NCBI RefSeq assembly: GCF_000208865.1
Contig: NC_018397.1
Span: 4,865,748-4,929,747 of the forward strand
Direction of reading: 5' to 3'
Length of the DNA: 64,000 nucleotides
DNA from: Neospora caninum Liverpool
Taxonomy: Eukaryota; Apicomplexa; Conoidasida; Eucoccidiorida; Sarcocystidae
Numbering within the stretch: position 1 is the stretch's first letter; each line of letters opens with the position of its first letter. A program made the position numbers and the translations under genes. The notes beneath the pieces were generated by a model. It did not search any database, was not told the DNA's origin, and worked only from the letters and a program-made list of their open reading frames with translations. Shown piece by piece: positions 8,718 through 20,609 of the stretch.

Positions 8718-11281
8718 TCACCACGAGTTTTGCGCAGGAGTGCACTTCTTGTCGTTGGCCGGGCATGTATATGTATATGCGTATACATGTGTGGACTGAA
8801 TGTCAGCAGTGTTAAACCAAGTTCTTTCTCCAGTTGGACGGACCGCATCAGATGTTTCTTGAATGTCGATAGTGCTTTGACTACGAAGGAAGAAAGATCC
8901 TCCGTGGAACCGAGAGCAGTATGCTCTAATAGTGTCTTCTGTCTCAATTTCCTCCACATCGAACAGTTGGGAAAGGCGCGTCATGAATTCGTCCTGCTCC
9001 TGGTCAACCGAGGCAGCTCCAATTGTGATGCCGTCCATGTTTCTCCACGTATGGCACATCAGAACCTCCTGCAGAAGAAGCAGAGAGTCCAATGCCTAAC
9101 ATCATGGCGCGAGAACAAAACGGGCAAGGTATCTAGTGCTCTTGTGTGTGGCTTGGGTGGCACGGCTTGGTCGTCGATCTCCCAGCAAAAGGTGGTGTAT
9201 GTACACAGATTCCTGCTTCTGGAGTCAGGAGTCCATGGAAGTCGATAGACGTGAACCCTTGTACGCATATGTGTCTACGAAATAAATGTTTACGTACGGA
9301 GATGGACAGTAAACTACCAGGAGCATTTGCACATCTGAGTAGGGAGCTATCGAAAAGCCGGCGGCGCGGAGACACCGCTATGAGGATTAAGAAGACGTGG
9401 AACAATGGATATTGCCTACGCATTTTCACTTATGTGCTGGGCTCGGCGACATACCCGTAGTCTGGAAAGGTGACTCCGTGTTTCCCTCCGAAATGGGGTG
9501 TTTGCCACAACGACTCAACTTGCCACAACGACTCAACTTGCCACAACTACTCAACTTTGGCACAATCGGCTCGGGTCAGGCAACTGTGGCTGACCGCACG
9601 ATCGAATGTTTTTGGGACGAAGTCGAAAAGTTACGACACTTCGTAGTTCAGCATCCTCTTTTCTAAGGCCCGCGGCATAGGGTTATTCTTACCGAGTCGG
9701 TAGCTATGACCTTGAGCAAGAGCAGCAGGAAAGAGCTCCGAAGTTCCTTGTCAGCCCAAACGTCGCTGCAGATTACCATTCTGAACGGGTGAAGGTCTCT
9801 ATTGCTGCTCTCTAAAGAAAGCCTAGACGCCACTGTTGCAGCGTCCTCGCAGCTGATCTGAAGCAGACCAGGAGAAACAACAGTCAGAGTATCCAACCAG
9901 CTTAGCGGTGGCGTCCCTGGTCACACTGGAGCGCCACAGGACAACCTAAAGAGCTGTCCCCACCTACCCGTTTGTTCATTGCGTTCCTCAGCTGAGCTCC
10001 AAATTGCAGCGCTACACAAATATATTTTCAAATGTATGGCAGCGTGTATACCCAATCACCAGTCAAAGCCGAACATCGCTACTACCTCCGAGTAGCCGAT
10101 GGTGACTCTAGGCAGACGTTTGACGAGCACCAGGACGGGCCAAGAGATGCCCACGGTTGCGAGCTAACATACTGTTTGACCCAGACCCAGCAATATGATG
10201 CGAATTTTTGTGTATAGTTTATACGCGTGCTTCCATGTTGTTACCATGCTTCTTTTCAAGTGAGCGTTCGGAGTGCGCAAACGGCTCGCCGTAGACCAGA
10301 GCTGACTGCACACGTCGGGACCGGCGTTCTTGACTCTTCTCACTGACTGTGCCTCGATCGTGAAAGTGCTTGCGACCCCTTGATTGTAGCCCACTGGTTC
10401 ACGGATTTTTGTTTCTTGCACTTCTTTCAGGCCAGCCAGACCCGATCGTCTTTATCTGACCATTCTGAGGCCCTCGGCGCCAAACCAATAACATATTGTA
10501 GGGCGTACTGGTGTCACAAATGTTGAACTGCGTGCAGAGAACTCCACTTACCTGCACTTGACTCCGCCACTCGGATTTGAAGGCCTCGATGTTGTGACGC
10601 AGCAGGGGAAGCCCCTTCTCCAGTTCAGAAACTGTCACCGATGCTCCGAGCAGAGCCGCAACCATTCCAACAAGTCCGCAGCCTGAAGATTTGCATATTC
10701 ATGCCTTTCATGTGTACTTCACCAAGCTTGCCAGTGCGATGAGTTTGGCACTGGCAAGCTTCTATATGGAGCCGAAAGAGCAGATGGGTGAAAGCTGAGA
10801 TCGTCAGTGAAGCAGCTGGCAAGCGGTGCCGCTTAAAGCGGGTTGTGGCGAGCAGTGAAGAAAAACAAAAAACAATATCGTTATCGCGCGCTTTCTCATG
10901 GTGTGCTTTCCCTCCGTTCTCTCTAACCTTACCAGATCCCACTTCTAATACGTTCACATCTTGGAAAACTTCAAGACCGTCGCGTTCAGCTCGCATTTCC
11001 AGATACTTGCAAAGAAAGAGGTTCTGAGGCCAAACTTGTGTCGCCGGTTCCGACCACTGATTTTCCTTGACATGGACTCTCCTTCTTGTGGGAACGTACA
11101 TCTCGTACGAGTAGAACTTTGAGCTTTTTAGGTCCCATATTCCTAGACCCTTTGACATGCTTCTGCCTGACAATGATGGTCGGCACGAACCGACAGGGGC
11201 CCAGCCGGAAGAAGTGACGGAAAACGTCTGCTGCAGACTTTCCGAGAACCCCGGCATTGTCAGCGTCAGGTTTATCTTCAT
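8718..11281 (-). CDS. METTL21-like protein-lysine methyltransferase (multi-exon)
   Basis: This is a seven-beta-strand SAM-dependent methyltransferase of the FAM86/METTL21 class, which methylates lysines on proteins such as chaperones and elongation factors. On the - strand the exons are 11281-10933, 10682-10552, 9857-9693 and 9068 to at most 8718. All joins keep phase: exon 1 ends in phase 1 and the rest in phase 0. The protein reads GLGIWDLKSS, then WPQNLFLCKYLE (the W-P-x-x-x-x-L-x-x-x-L helix of the class), then VLEVGSGCGLVGMVAALLGA (SAM-binding motif I, formed across the first join), then VTVSELEKGLPLLRHNI (acidic ribose-binding strand), MVICSDVW (position of the usual D-V-x-Y motif) and VLMCHTWRN with FMTRLSQLFDVEEIE. 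Start ATG 11281 is the first in frame; the core would tolerate a later one. The C terminus is open: either the frame runs to the stop at 8718 or splices to 8214-8044. The substrate cannot be told. Confidence 0.75.
9502..9555 (+). repeat. 18-bp tandem repeat, three copies
   Basis: Three head-to-tail copies of TTGCCACAACGACTCAAC occupy 9502-9519, 9520-9537 and 9538-9555; the third differs by one base (g to t). The array lies inside the methyltransferase intron 9069-9692 and does not overlap a supported exon. Confidence 0.9.
10724..10761. repeat. perfect 14-bp inverted repeat with 10-base loop
   Basis: AAGCTTGCCAGTGC at 10724-10737 is exactly complementary to GCACTGGCAAGCTT at 10748-10761, separated by ten bases. 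It lies in the methyltransferase intron 10683-10932 and could form a stable hairpin in RNA from either strand. Confidence 0.9.
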
Positions 11282-11521
11282 ATATCTGCATCAGCAGTGG
11301 ATGATTTGAAGGGGGGAACGTAACTGGACATTATCCGCATGCAAAGATTTCCCAGTGAGATGGCTTCAATTTTGGGTAGCTTTGCTATTGATGTTCGATG
11401 GACGAGGAAGGTATAGGTACGTGGGTGTTCGGCATGACGGGTAAGGTGGCTTCCCCGTTCTAGGCGACTAATGCGGATCTGCAAATAGAGGCCCAGCTTC
11501 ATTGCTGGAAAGTATTGGGGT

Positions 11522-11543
11522 CAGAGATCTGTGTAGATCTCTG
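11522..11543. repeat. 9-bp inverted repeat with GTGT loop
   Basis: CAGAGATCT and AGATCTCTG are perfect complements around a four-base loop, about 240 bases upstream of the methyltransferase start codon. It could be a chance hairpin in an untranslated leader. Confidence 0.75.
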
Positions 11544-12194
11544 TATTTGGTCCGGTATGAATCGGCGCATGCCAGTCACCTGACCAAGTCGGGGGCCCCG
11601 CTTCATATTAACCGGCCCCTCGGTAAAGGCGCCTGACGACTGTTTTTTTCTTATTTTTCACTGGGCATCATTTGTGAAATATGGCAAAGGAAATTAGATA
11701 GTCGAAGGTACGGGGAAAAGGCCCCACGGGGTTCCAAACAGGACACCTTAGTCCGCGGAAGAACAGCCTCGAAAAACTCTCATGTTTACGCCCATGTTGC
11801 ATTAACGGGGGAGTACCCCCAAGAAGGCCACGCATATTTCCATTTGAACTGGAACTAGGATATTTAGTCAGGCATTCGAACTGCCCATCATTGCCTTCCA
11901 AAGCGACTGGAATGGAGTACCTTGATCTATTGCCTTCTTCAAGGGATCCCTAGTATTCCATCTCACATGTTTCATCGCGTTTTCCTTGGGTAACTTCCGC
12001 TTGCCAATAATAGGGTTTACACGAAAAGAAAAAAGTGGCTGCGGTGCCGTCAATCAAACGAGGTGTCGCTCTGGGTAAAAGGTGCGTCCTGAAGTCTTCC
12101 AAGGAAATTCTTTAGCGGGGTCTGTAGTGTGCAGAGCCCGTACATGGGCTTGTATGAGTACTGGAGATGCAAGCAGTAGAGCACCGGCGAAGAA

Positions 12195-12238
12195 GCACAG
12201 ATCCCATGAAGAGTTGGCACAGATCCCACGAAGAGTTC
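12195..12238 (+). repeat. 22-bp tandem duplication
   Basis: Two adjacent 22-base copies, 12195-12216 and 12217-12238, share GCACAGATCCCA then GAAGAGTT, with one internal mismatch and a different last base. No coding context is evident. Confidence 0.8.
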
Positions 12239-13347
12239 GATACACCTAGCGCCTCTCCCTGTATCTTGTATGTATGTTTGCGCTCAGAAGACTGCCGGTG
12301 CAGACCTCCCGTAGCAGCTTGCTCTTGGCACAACTGCCTGATGAACGTGCTAGTTATCATGCGCATGTCTCTCTTGTATCAATTTTCATAGTGGAAGGGC
12401 GCTTAACGTGAGGAACGAAAAGAAGTATCCTGATAAAACTGCGAGAGAAACATCCCAGGAGCGATGGATGAGACTCTGCCACCGACACGAGGAACACGAA
12501 AAAGGATGAAACTGGAACCCGAGATTTTCTTGTGGAGCAATGATTTACCAGTAGCCGAGCGGACAATCTGACACGACATGATTTTTCACAGAAACGTAGC
12601 GTCAATGGATCTGTGGCCATAATCTTGCGAGCAGTAGCCGCGTTCGTTGAGTTGATGCCTCACTGATTCAAGGATACCTGGATATCCGCTGCAGTGAGTT
12701 AGGAAGAGCAGATGTGACTATTCTTTTGTGCAGCGAACCGTATTATTGTCTCTAACTGACAGCAGACCGGTTTGAATTCCATCATAGCAACTACTACATT
12801 TCTTCAATTGTGTAGTCTAGCTACCAGGCTGGGTTGAAATAGGTTTGAGGTATCTAACAAATTTACAGCGGTGGAGAACTTGGTGCCGCGGTTTGCTCCC
12901 GTACATTTTTGCCGATGAAGGCAGCCACTTCGGGCGCCACAAAGTTTTGCAGGTCCCCTGGTCCGCTGGTAGTGTTGAGTATGTCTCACGACGATAACTC
13001 GTTGCTTTTCCACGTCTTGCATTCTCCCCACTTTCAGGAGGTACTTTGGAGAATGCATGCTCCTTCCACGATGCTCTTTCGCCCTGCTTTGGAAAGAAGC
13101 ACTCTCTGGCTCGCAGTTCGTGAACCCTAAGTTTGAAACACTCAGAGATCCCAAAACGAATCGCTCCCCCCAGTACTGAAGTCCGAGGGAGGCAACCGCA
13201 GCTTCCAGCAAGCGCCGCTGTGCGGTGCAGTGAGGGGATGACGAGCAATACCATTCCGTCAGTCTCCACGAATCACAACAGTTCTCTTGGTTCGCAACCT
13301 CGAGCCAACACTGCCGTTCCCCTGCTATAAGAAACATCATTTGTCCT

Positions 13348-16300
13348 CTATTGTATCGAAGTCAGGGAAAATCGGGTTTTGTTCTGTGGGTCTGTCCCCG
13401 CCGCCGCGCCATTCTTTAGGAGAATATCACCAACTTGAATGTCATCAAAATAAGTGACACTGTTGCTGGGACGGCCTTGTTGGAACAGTGCCTTCTGACG
13501 TTCTTGTGTATCCAGCGAAGTCGCAACTAGCTTCTCAATGGACATCTCCATCCAGCTTTTATCCGACTCAACCGGGCAGATAACCTTCTCTGCGGTGGGA
13601 AGAAAACCCCGGCAGGATTCGAAATGGCATCACAACAACACGATATGGAGTAATTCAGGCGCGCGTTCCTCCTCCTGGTCGCGCAGCGAGCACGCCCTAC
13701 CAGTTTTTTCATTGTTAGCTACGATAGAAAAAAGAAGACACCATATTTTGCTCAGATTACAACTGTGCGTTGTGCCTGCTCCATATTCGTTCATAATCCG
13801 AGCACAATATTGGCTATGACTACCCAAACAGGCGTGTGGCATGCACGTGGTCTTGGCGCCTGTCTGCAGTACTAGTTGGAGAAGCGTCTCACGCTGCGTA
13901 GATGAATCGACAGTTTATTTCACTACTGCTGAAACGGCATCTTAGTACTCGCACACGCCGCCTGCGACTTTAAGCCATAAGACTGCTGTATGAAACTACG
14001 CTCCATGCTTGGCGAGTTCATCTCTCTTCTGGATCGCCGATCATTCGTACTGAGACAATATATGCTTATAATGTGATAATAACAATACATGGTCTAGCTC
14101 CAGGTCAAGAACGGGAACGAAGTGGATACATCCTTGGTGTTTCGTGTTCCAGAGACTCAGCCCACCTTCTAACTTGGTTCGAACGTCGCCCCACGCTTCA
14201 AGAAGACGGAACTCAGGATAGCGACGCATAACCTCAATCTGTTGTCGATCTGAAACTGTCAAACCGTCTTCGATCACGCGGAACTCGTCCGATAGGGCGG
14301 CAGCCATGCTGTAGAGATCCAGTCGCACGTCCTGTTGAGTACATAAAACCGAAAAAGAAAAGGAATCCATGTACGAGCCGAGGGAAGCGCCAGTTGTCTC
14401 TCTCCAGACGAGGGCCAGGTGGGGACGAGGGATTGGAATCGAGGTGCTTTCCACTGCGGCAGAGCGAAGCAGGCCACACAGTACCCACTCTTCGGCGCAT
14501 GTCAAAATTCACATGTAATGGCTTAACAGACACGGCCAGCCTATTCGGTGTCTCCGCCATCCCTCTGAAACGGTAGCAAAGAGCGGGCGCTTCTTTGCAG
14601 GCAGCATCCTGGCGCTGCATATACACAGGCACCTTTGGATGCATATTGCTTCGTGATATGCATTTAGCAGTATTCCGATAAACAAACATCTGCACTGTGT
14701 ACGAATGCATCTAAGAATATATATGTGTGCACTTGCCCTGGAACGACGGAATTTGAGCGCCAGAGCAGCACCAGGAGGGGCCCGACACTTTGGCTTCATG
14801 ATTGCGAGTCATTCTTTGGCCCAGTCAATTCCGTGGAAAGCCGGCGGGGTGTCTGGTGAAATGTTGTATCTGTGCTGTTTTCCTACCACTGGCGGTTGTT
14901 CGTCGTTTTCTTGGAGTTCCACAGACTGGCGCACGCCTCGGAGGCCGAGCGGCGCTACCCTCAGGGATTCACGCGTGGAGTTTGTCACGACCGATGAAGC
15001 TGGTGTCTGCATTAATCCGCCAGAGGTCGGAGACAGCGCTGAGCTCGTTCCCCAAGCGTCAGAAGACCCACTGGGGAGGTGACCTAGCACACGTTGCTTC
15101 GACGGCACGCCGCTAAGCTTCTCTGGAGGCTTGACACGATCCGCTTGGACGCCGTTAGAACCGATGGAACCCTGTGAATTCGGCGGGGGCAGAGCTCTAG
15201 GATTCAGCGGTCGCATGATATCCTGAATGGCGCCGCAGGCCGTGACGCTGTGAAATCGTTGTTGTTCGTGTAGCCACTTGTCAAGAAGGAGTTGCATAGC
15301 ACTCTTTCGCGTCTTCCTCGATCTCCACTCTCGGCAGGTCTCGACCGCGAGACGATTCCGAAGGAGCTCTGTGAGGCAGCCCAGAAGCTGAAGAACCCAT
15401 CGAAAATAGGGCCCAGCAAAGCAGTGTCTGTGACATGACGACTTAACTTGTCGCGCACCTGATACACATTCGTACTCCTTATCAAAGAACCGTGCATGAG
15501 CTGCACTACCCATCTTCGTCTAACTGGTGTCTGGCGTTTCACCGCAGCATGTCGACTTTTGTCGGAACAGCTGTCCTGGCGTTCAAACAAAACCGTAGGA
15601 AAAGAGACAATGCGTCCGGACACCATTGCACCGTCCTGATGTCGGGCGGCAATCCCCAGACACTGAGTGCACAAGGAGTGAATGCCATCTGGACGAAATC
15701 TCTCTCTGACAACGCTGATTGGGTGCATATGGTCTGGAGGCGTTTGACGCCTGGGGGTTCACGGTTCTGTCCATATTGTCTTCTCTTTCGGGTCGCGAAG
15801 ACTGCGGGATTGTGTCAGTGTGCGTTTTAGTGGGCTCTACGGAGTATCTCTGGTGAAGCTTTGCATTGGAACATACATGTCTCTGAAGAGTTTTTGGAAC
15901 GACCTGGAGGGTTTCCAACAAGACATCGAGGCCACCGTTTTGAAGAAACACTTCCTCATTCTCCGGATCTCCAACGACGGTCACCCAAATGCACTCAACG
16001 AGACAGATAAGGTAACTGATGGATGCAGAACCTTGGAGGCAGTCAATCATGGTGAACGTGGCGTGGAATTCGTCGATGAGCAGGCGGAGGCCTTGAGACT
16101 TGCGAAGCTGCGCGCGAGCGTCAACGTCGGTAGCTCCCAACGTCGCAATGAGGAGAACGGCGCAGTGTTGACTGTGTAGGCTGAACGCCTCTGCCGTCTC
16201 AGAGAGTTCAACGAGACGAGAAGCGGCTTCTCTGGAGCCAAATTCTCGTAGCCAATCGACAAGCGTATCAACAGTTCCTTTCTCATCCTGGCGACTCTTA

Positions 16301-19300
16301 TTTCGTCGCAGTAGTAGCGTGCACGCCTTCTGTGAGACGCTGCTCGCCACGCAGACATAGAGCATCATGTTTAGAAAATCCTTCATCAGCTTGGGGAAGG
16401 TCCGCCACTCAATGAGGCGAATCAAGAGAGAAAGGCCCCCAAAGTCGACAAAGTCTGTCGCCATGTACTTCACAGCAGTGCTGAGGCATGTGACGGCGTG
16501 CACGAAGAGCGTTCGATGCTGCGCCTCTGCACCCACATGCAACACGCAGTAGGAAGAGTTATGGAAAACAAAAGAGGTCTTGATAAGCGCCGAGTGTGTC
16601 TGCTCGTCAACGACTGCTTCGTTTTCAACTTGGTGTGGCGCAGCGCTCCCGCGCGTAACAGAGGCTTGTTGTCACCTCCTACCGTCTCCTGGTGCCCCGC
16701 ACTGCCACATTCGGCTCGAGTTCAAGAAGAAAGTAGTGAGAACTAGCATCCCTACTGCCACGATCAGCTTTACATCTGCTGGTCAGCACCGCTTCTTTTC
16801 ACTGTAAGCCTTTACATTCGTCATTCAGCTCTAGTGGCCATCGCAGAGTCAGTCATTGCACCCGCCAAACAGGTTCCTGGACGTACGTAGCATGGTCCTA
16901 CAGGATTTTTACTTCGAGAAACGATGGTCGCTTGCGAAGCAATACTTTGGTTTTTTCACTCTTCTCCTAGAAGATGTGTCACAAGGGCTTTATCACCAAC
17001 AAATGCTACATTACGAAACGTGAGGTGTTTGCCGAGGCATTCCCATTCGCTTTGATACAGAAAAGAACAACCAGACGCATAAAACGACAGGCATGTAAGC
17101 ATCTATAGCACGCTCGACTTGAGCTTGTGAGTCCTTCTATAAATGCTTGGATGTGGATAAAACCGAAGGAGACGAGCGCCTGGCGTGGAATTCCATGCTC
17201 TGCCGTTCCCTCGATACTGGAGCCACGGTGCGCAGAGCAGGCAGGCTCACCGTTCAGATGCCATACGCTCAGGTGATGCTGCTCCACGCTCTCTGGCGCA
17301 GCTTGAGCCTCGAGGAAGTTCATGATGGTGTGCAGGAAGGAGGAGCTTCGGATTTGTTCTCGGCAGTCCCTATCCGACAAGCAGTTTACTGTGACTAGCC
17401 ATCCAAGCTGAAGTCGCTCCACTGCCTCGTATCCCTCACGACACAGTCGACCTCGCGACTCTTGCGCAGGTTCCGACTGTCCGCGAACCTGCTTAGAAAG
17501 GACGAATTGAAGCGGCGAGGAGCACTTGCTTCGCACTCTATCTTTCCCTTCACCCGTTGGTCTCGCTCCTCCATCACTCAGAGATTGGTTTCTGTTTCCA
17601 CCTCTGCCGTACCATTCGTCACCACCATTATTCAAGGACCTTTGCGGAACGTGTCGTTTGCTCACGCATTCGAAGGTCGACGATGATGTAGAGAAGGCGC
17701 GCCGGCTTGAAGTGGTCCTGTGCGATGAAGCCTCGGAACTCCCAGTGCCGGCTTGTCGAGAACAAACCTTGTTCCCCGGGGCACGGATCATCGCCAACTC
17801 CTTGGGCATCTCCCACCTGCCCCAAGTGGCGGCTCCTGGACGCGGGAAGCGTCGCAGATCATGCGAACAGACGCATGTGGCGGCCGTCTCCTGGCAACTA
17901 TCGGTGCGAGGGTCAGGCCTTCCTCCGGAACAACAAGGGTGAGATGTAGGCACTTTTTCGCGTGCTGTTGACTCACAGCAAGCGTGACGGTGCACAAGTG
18001 GGGGGGTCAATGAAGCGGCCGTTAGTTCTGGGACGGACGCCACGGGTTCCCTGTCGGTTCTCTTGTTCGTTAGAACCTCCTCCTCCAGTGCATTGAGGTC
18101 TTTGCTTGTTTCTCGTCTGCTTGGATCGTCAGTTTCAGGTTTGCAGCATTCTCGCAAGATTTGTTTCAGAAGTCCAGAAGAAGCGAACAGCCGCAGCAAG
18201 TGTTGGTGCGTGGACAGCAGCATAACCACGCAAAGCAAGTCATTCTGCGCGCGCACCAGGTGACCAGAAGATCTCGATTCGAAAAGCTGTTCGGCCAGAG
18301 TTGCTGCGCTTTCCACAAGAGCGACCGCCTCGTCGGTCGCCGTTGGACCCGTGCAGAGGAGAGTGTCATTGCCAGCGGCGCATTCCACCAAATTCATGAG
18401 CACGTCTATCGCCACTTCCCGGTCAGCGTCGGAGACTGCTGGTGCTGCGCAGCTCAGAGCAGACTCGGCCGTACTCATCCGTATCTCAATTAGCAGTGCT
18501 CGAAGCACTTTGGAGTCGCATAGGTGCTTGGCAACCAGCGAATATGTAGTCATTGCCGCCATCGCGTGCAGAATGGAATATCGAACAGTCCTCGAAGTTT
18601 CGGGATCTAAAAAGCGGCTTTTCAGGAGGTCTACAGCAGGAAGAAAACACGTCAGTGTGAAAGGAGCGAACCCCGTCGACCCGGCAACAGACTGACACGA
18701 CCTGAAAGAGACCCCAACATAAGCAGTCTGGAAGCGTCTATGCATGGGTGCTGTGATGGACGAGATACGTGCACGAATACACACAGAGGACGGATCCACA
18801 AGTTCGCAAGGCAGAAGCCGGCATGGTGGCTTGCGAACCTCCAGAAGAACAAGGACTGCATTCCTTGCATGGTTTGAAGGCGGCACGATTGTATTGCTCT
18901 GATTCCTTCGTGCACCACCCGGCGTCGGCCTCTCCAGTAGATATTTGCTGATCGATCAGTCTTTCTTCATTCAAGGCAGAGGGCCTTTGTTCCCCTCGGG
19001 GCGACCTCTCACAATGAAGTGCATCAACTCCAATGCTATGAAGGTGTGATAGATCTACTGCGTACATGTCCGTAAGCTGAGAGAGATCGTGCAGGACCGC
19101 AGAACGTGCATGCGGCGAGCGAATTATATTTTGCATCGAGGCGCTATACATGTCTTTATACGCCAGGACTAGTAATGGCGTGGACGGAAGAGGGTTAACG
19201 CTGAAAAAACGAAGTTGCTGGCGCCCAGAGGCTAAGAAGTTTGGAGTCTAAGACAAAGTCATTGAGTAGCTTCTATCTTCACGACACAGGAGTGTCCACA

Positions 19301-20609
19301 GGAGATGCATTGCTTGTTGGCTGGGGCTTCACATACTTTTGCGTCGTCTACTTACAGGACAATCTGTTTACTCGGAGATTTCGCGTCAGCCGAAGGGTGC
19401 CATTGTTCTGCAAATGCCTTGAGAAACTCGAACACGGAGATGCTCACGGAATCTGCCACTGCAGACCAACCACAGAAACCATCATGCGAAACTTATTTGC
19501 TGACGGCTTCGTCTTGCTTTCTGTAGGACACCGGGTTCTTAGTGTGAGACTTCTTTTCTGCACCCGTCTGTCTTCAGGTCGAGGTAAGGACGGTCAGCTG
19601 ACTTGTGGTGCACTACAGTATCTTTTTCGAATGCGCTGCAAAAGAGGAGTTATGCCGGTTCCTCACGTATTGCGGACAAACGCTCTTCTTTCAACCCCTC
19701 ATTCAAGTCAAGGCTACTTCGCTACGGTGAGGACCGTGACTCAGAGACATTCCGATGGCTAGGTGAAACCGATGAACAGCATAGGACTTGAAATTTACCG
19801 TTGTCCTGGGAGTACGGCGACATAGAAACCGTTTCACCATCATCTTTATAACCATCCCGTGAGTTGCCAGGCTCCATCAGGTGCGTTGACAAGGGAAGCG
19901 AGTAGTCAGGCAGTTTCGATCGCGCACGCTGTTGGGGAGTAGCCAGGTTCGGATCGGACGCATCTGCAATGACGGGTTCCGTCCTGCTGTCCTCAGATAC
20001 TGAGTCAGGTAACGGTGAAGTCACACAAGTCTCCTGCTCCAGATGTAGCTCCTGCTCCCGCTTGCGACGAGGCACACGTGACTCCCCTTCCGGTCTTTCG
20101 TTACTAGGAAGTAGAGGTAAACCTGCCGTTGTGGATGCAGCTGCTCTGCTTAGAGTAAGAACGAAGTCAATAGCTGCATCCGCATGAACGAGGGGCTCTG
20201 AGGCGCGCTGAGAAACGAAAGGCTTGCTTGCTACTGAGCATACAGCGCGCAGTGCGGGTGCGTACTCCATCCGACCGTCGCGGAACTTCGTGACCAGGCG
20301 ATCGACAAGCGGCGTGAGGTGAACCAAGTCCGTCCACAGAAAGCCCCCATAGTGCAGCATATACTGCCGACAAATGTTGCTGAAAGTCGTGGCGTGTCGA
20401 TCAGCCAAGTCCTGTGTGTATTTGCAAGTGAGCAACTCTTCGAGTTTGGTCCAGTCAGGCTGGTAGGTCCTCACAACCGTTTCACCGGCGTCAGATGTAG
20501 TCTCACACAACCGATCTCTCCGAATGTTTAGATTGAAGTTGCTGTGAAATCCGTCGGTCACGGCGGAACGTGGAGATGCGGTAGAAGGCAATGGGTTCAT
20601 GAGCACCAT
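13348..20609 (-). CDS. CFAP69: CFAP69, cilia- and flagella-associated armadillo-repeat protein
   Basis: CFAP69 is an axonemal armadillo-repeat protein needed for sperm flagella in animals. I reconstruct six exons on the - strand: 20609-19799 (ATG, ends phase 1), 18630-17251 (phase 1), 16526-15877 (phase 0), 15387 to about 14959 or 14887, 14331-14166 (phase 1) and 13589-13348 with the stop. Neighbouring phases fit throughout, and the total is about 1,225 residues against 941 in human. Landmarks in order are an N-terminal segment with YAPALRAVCSVASKPFVSQR; a helical block (LHAMAAMTTYSLVAKHLCD); VECIWVTVVGDPENEEVFL, the conserved E-C-V-W segment; LLGCLTELLRNRLAVETCREW followed by LLLDKWLHEQQRF; and the tail RRYPEFRLLEAWGDVRTKLE. 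A long disordered insert (about 17.4-18.1 kb, HPCCSGG to SKQVRGQ) accounts for the extra length. The donor of exon 4 is ambiguous, and the 1.2-kb first intron could hide a small exon. The gene is divergent from alpha-tubulin. Confidence 0.8.

Larger units (their letters stand above)
11282..13347. other. intergenic region between CFAP69 and the methyltransferase, no supported gene
   Basis: Both neighbours are on the - strand, so this 2 kb should hold the CFAP69 3' untranslated region and the methyltransferase promoter. Open frames on both strands (up to 178 codons at 12804-13340) are unrelated to any family I know. A short hairpin (11522-11543) and a 22-bp direct repeat (12195-12238) are the only structured elements I found. 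Confidence 0.45.

Noticed and set aside
18738..19151. Possible extra CFAP69 exon in intron 1
   Set aside because: The frame has a helical-looking stretch, but exon 1 and the exon at 18630 already join in phase without it, and no acceptor/donor pair with matching phase stood out.
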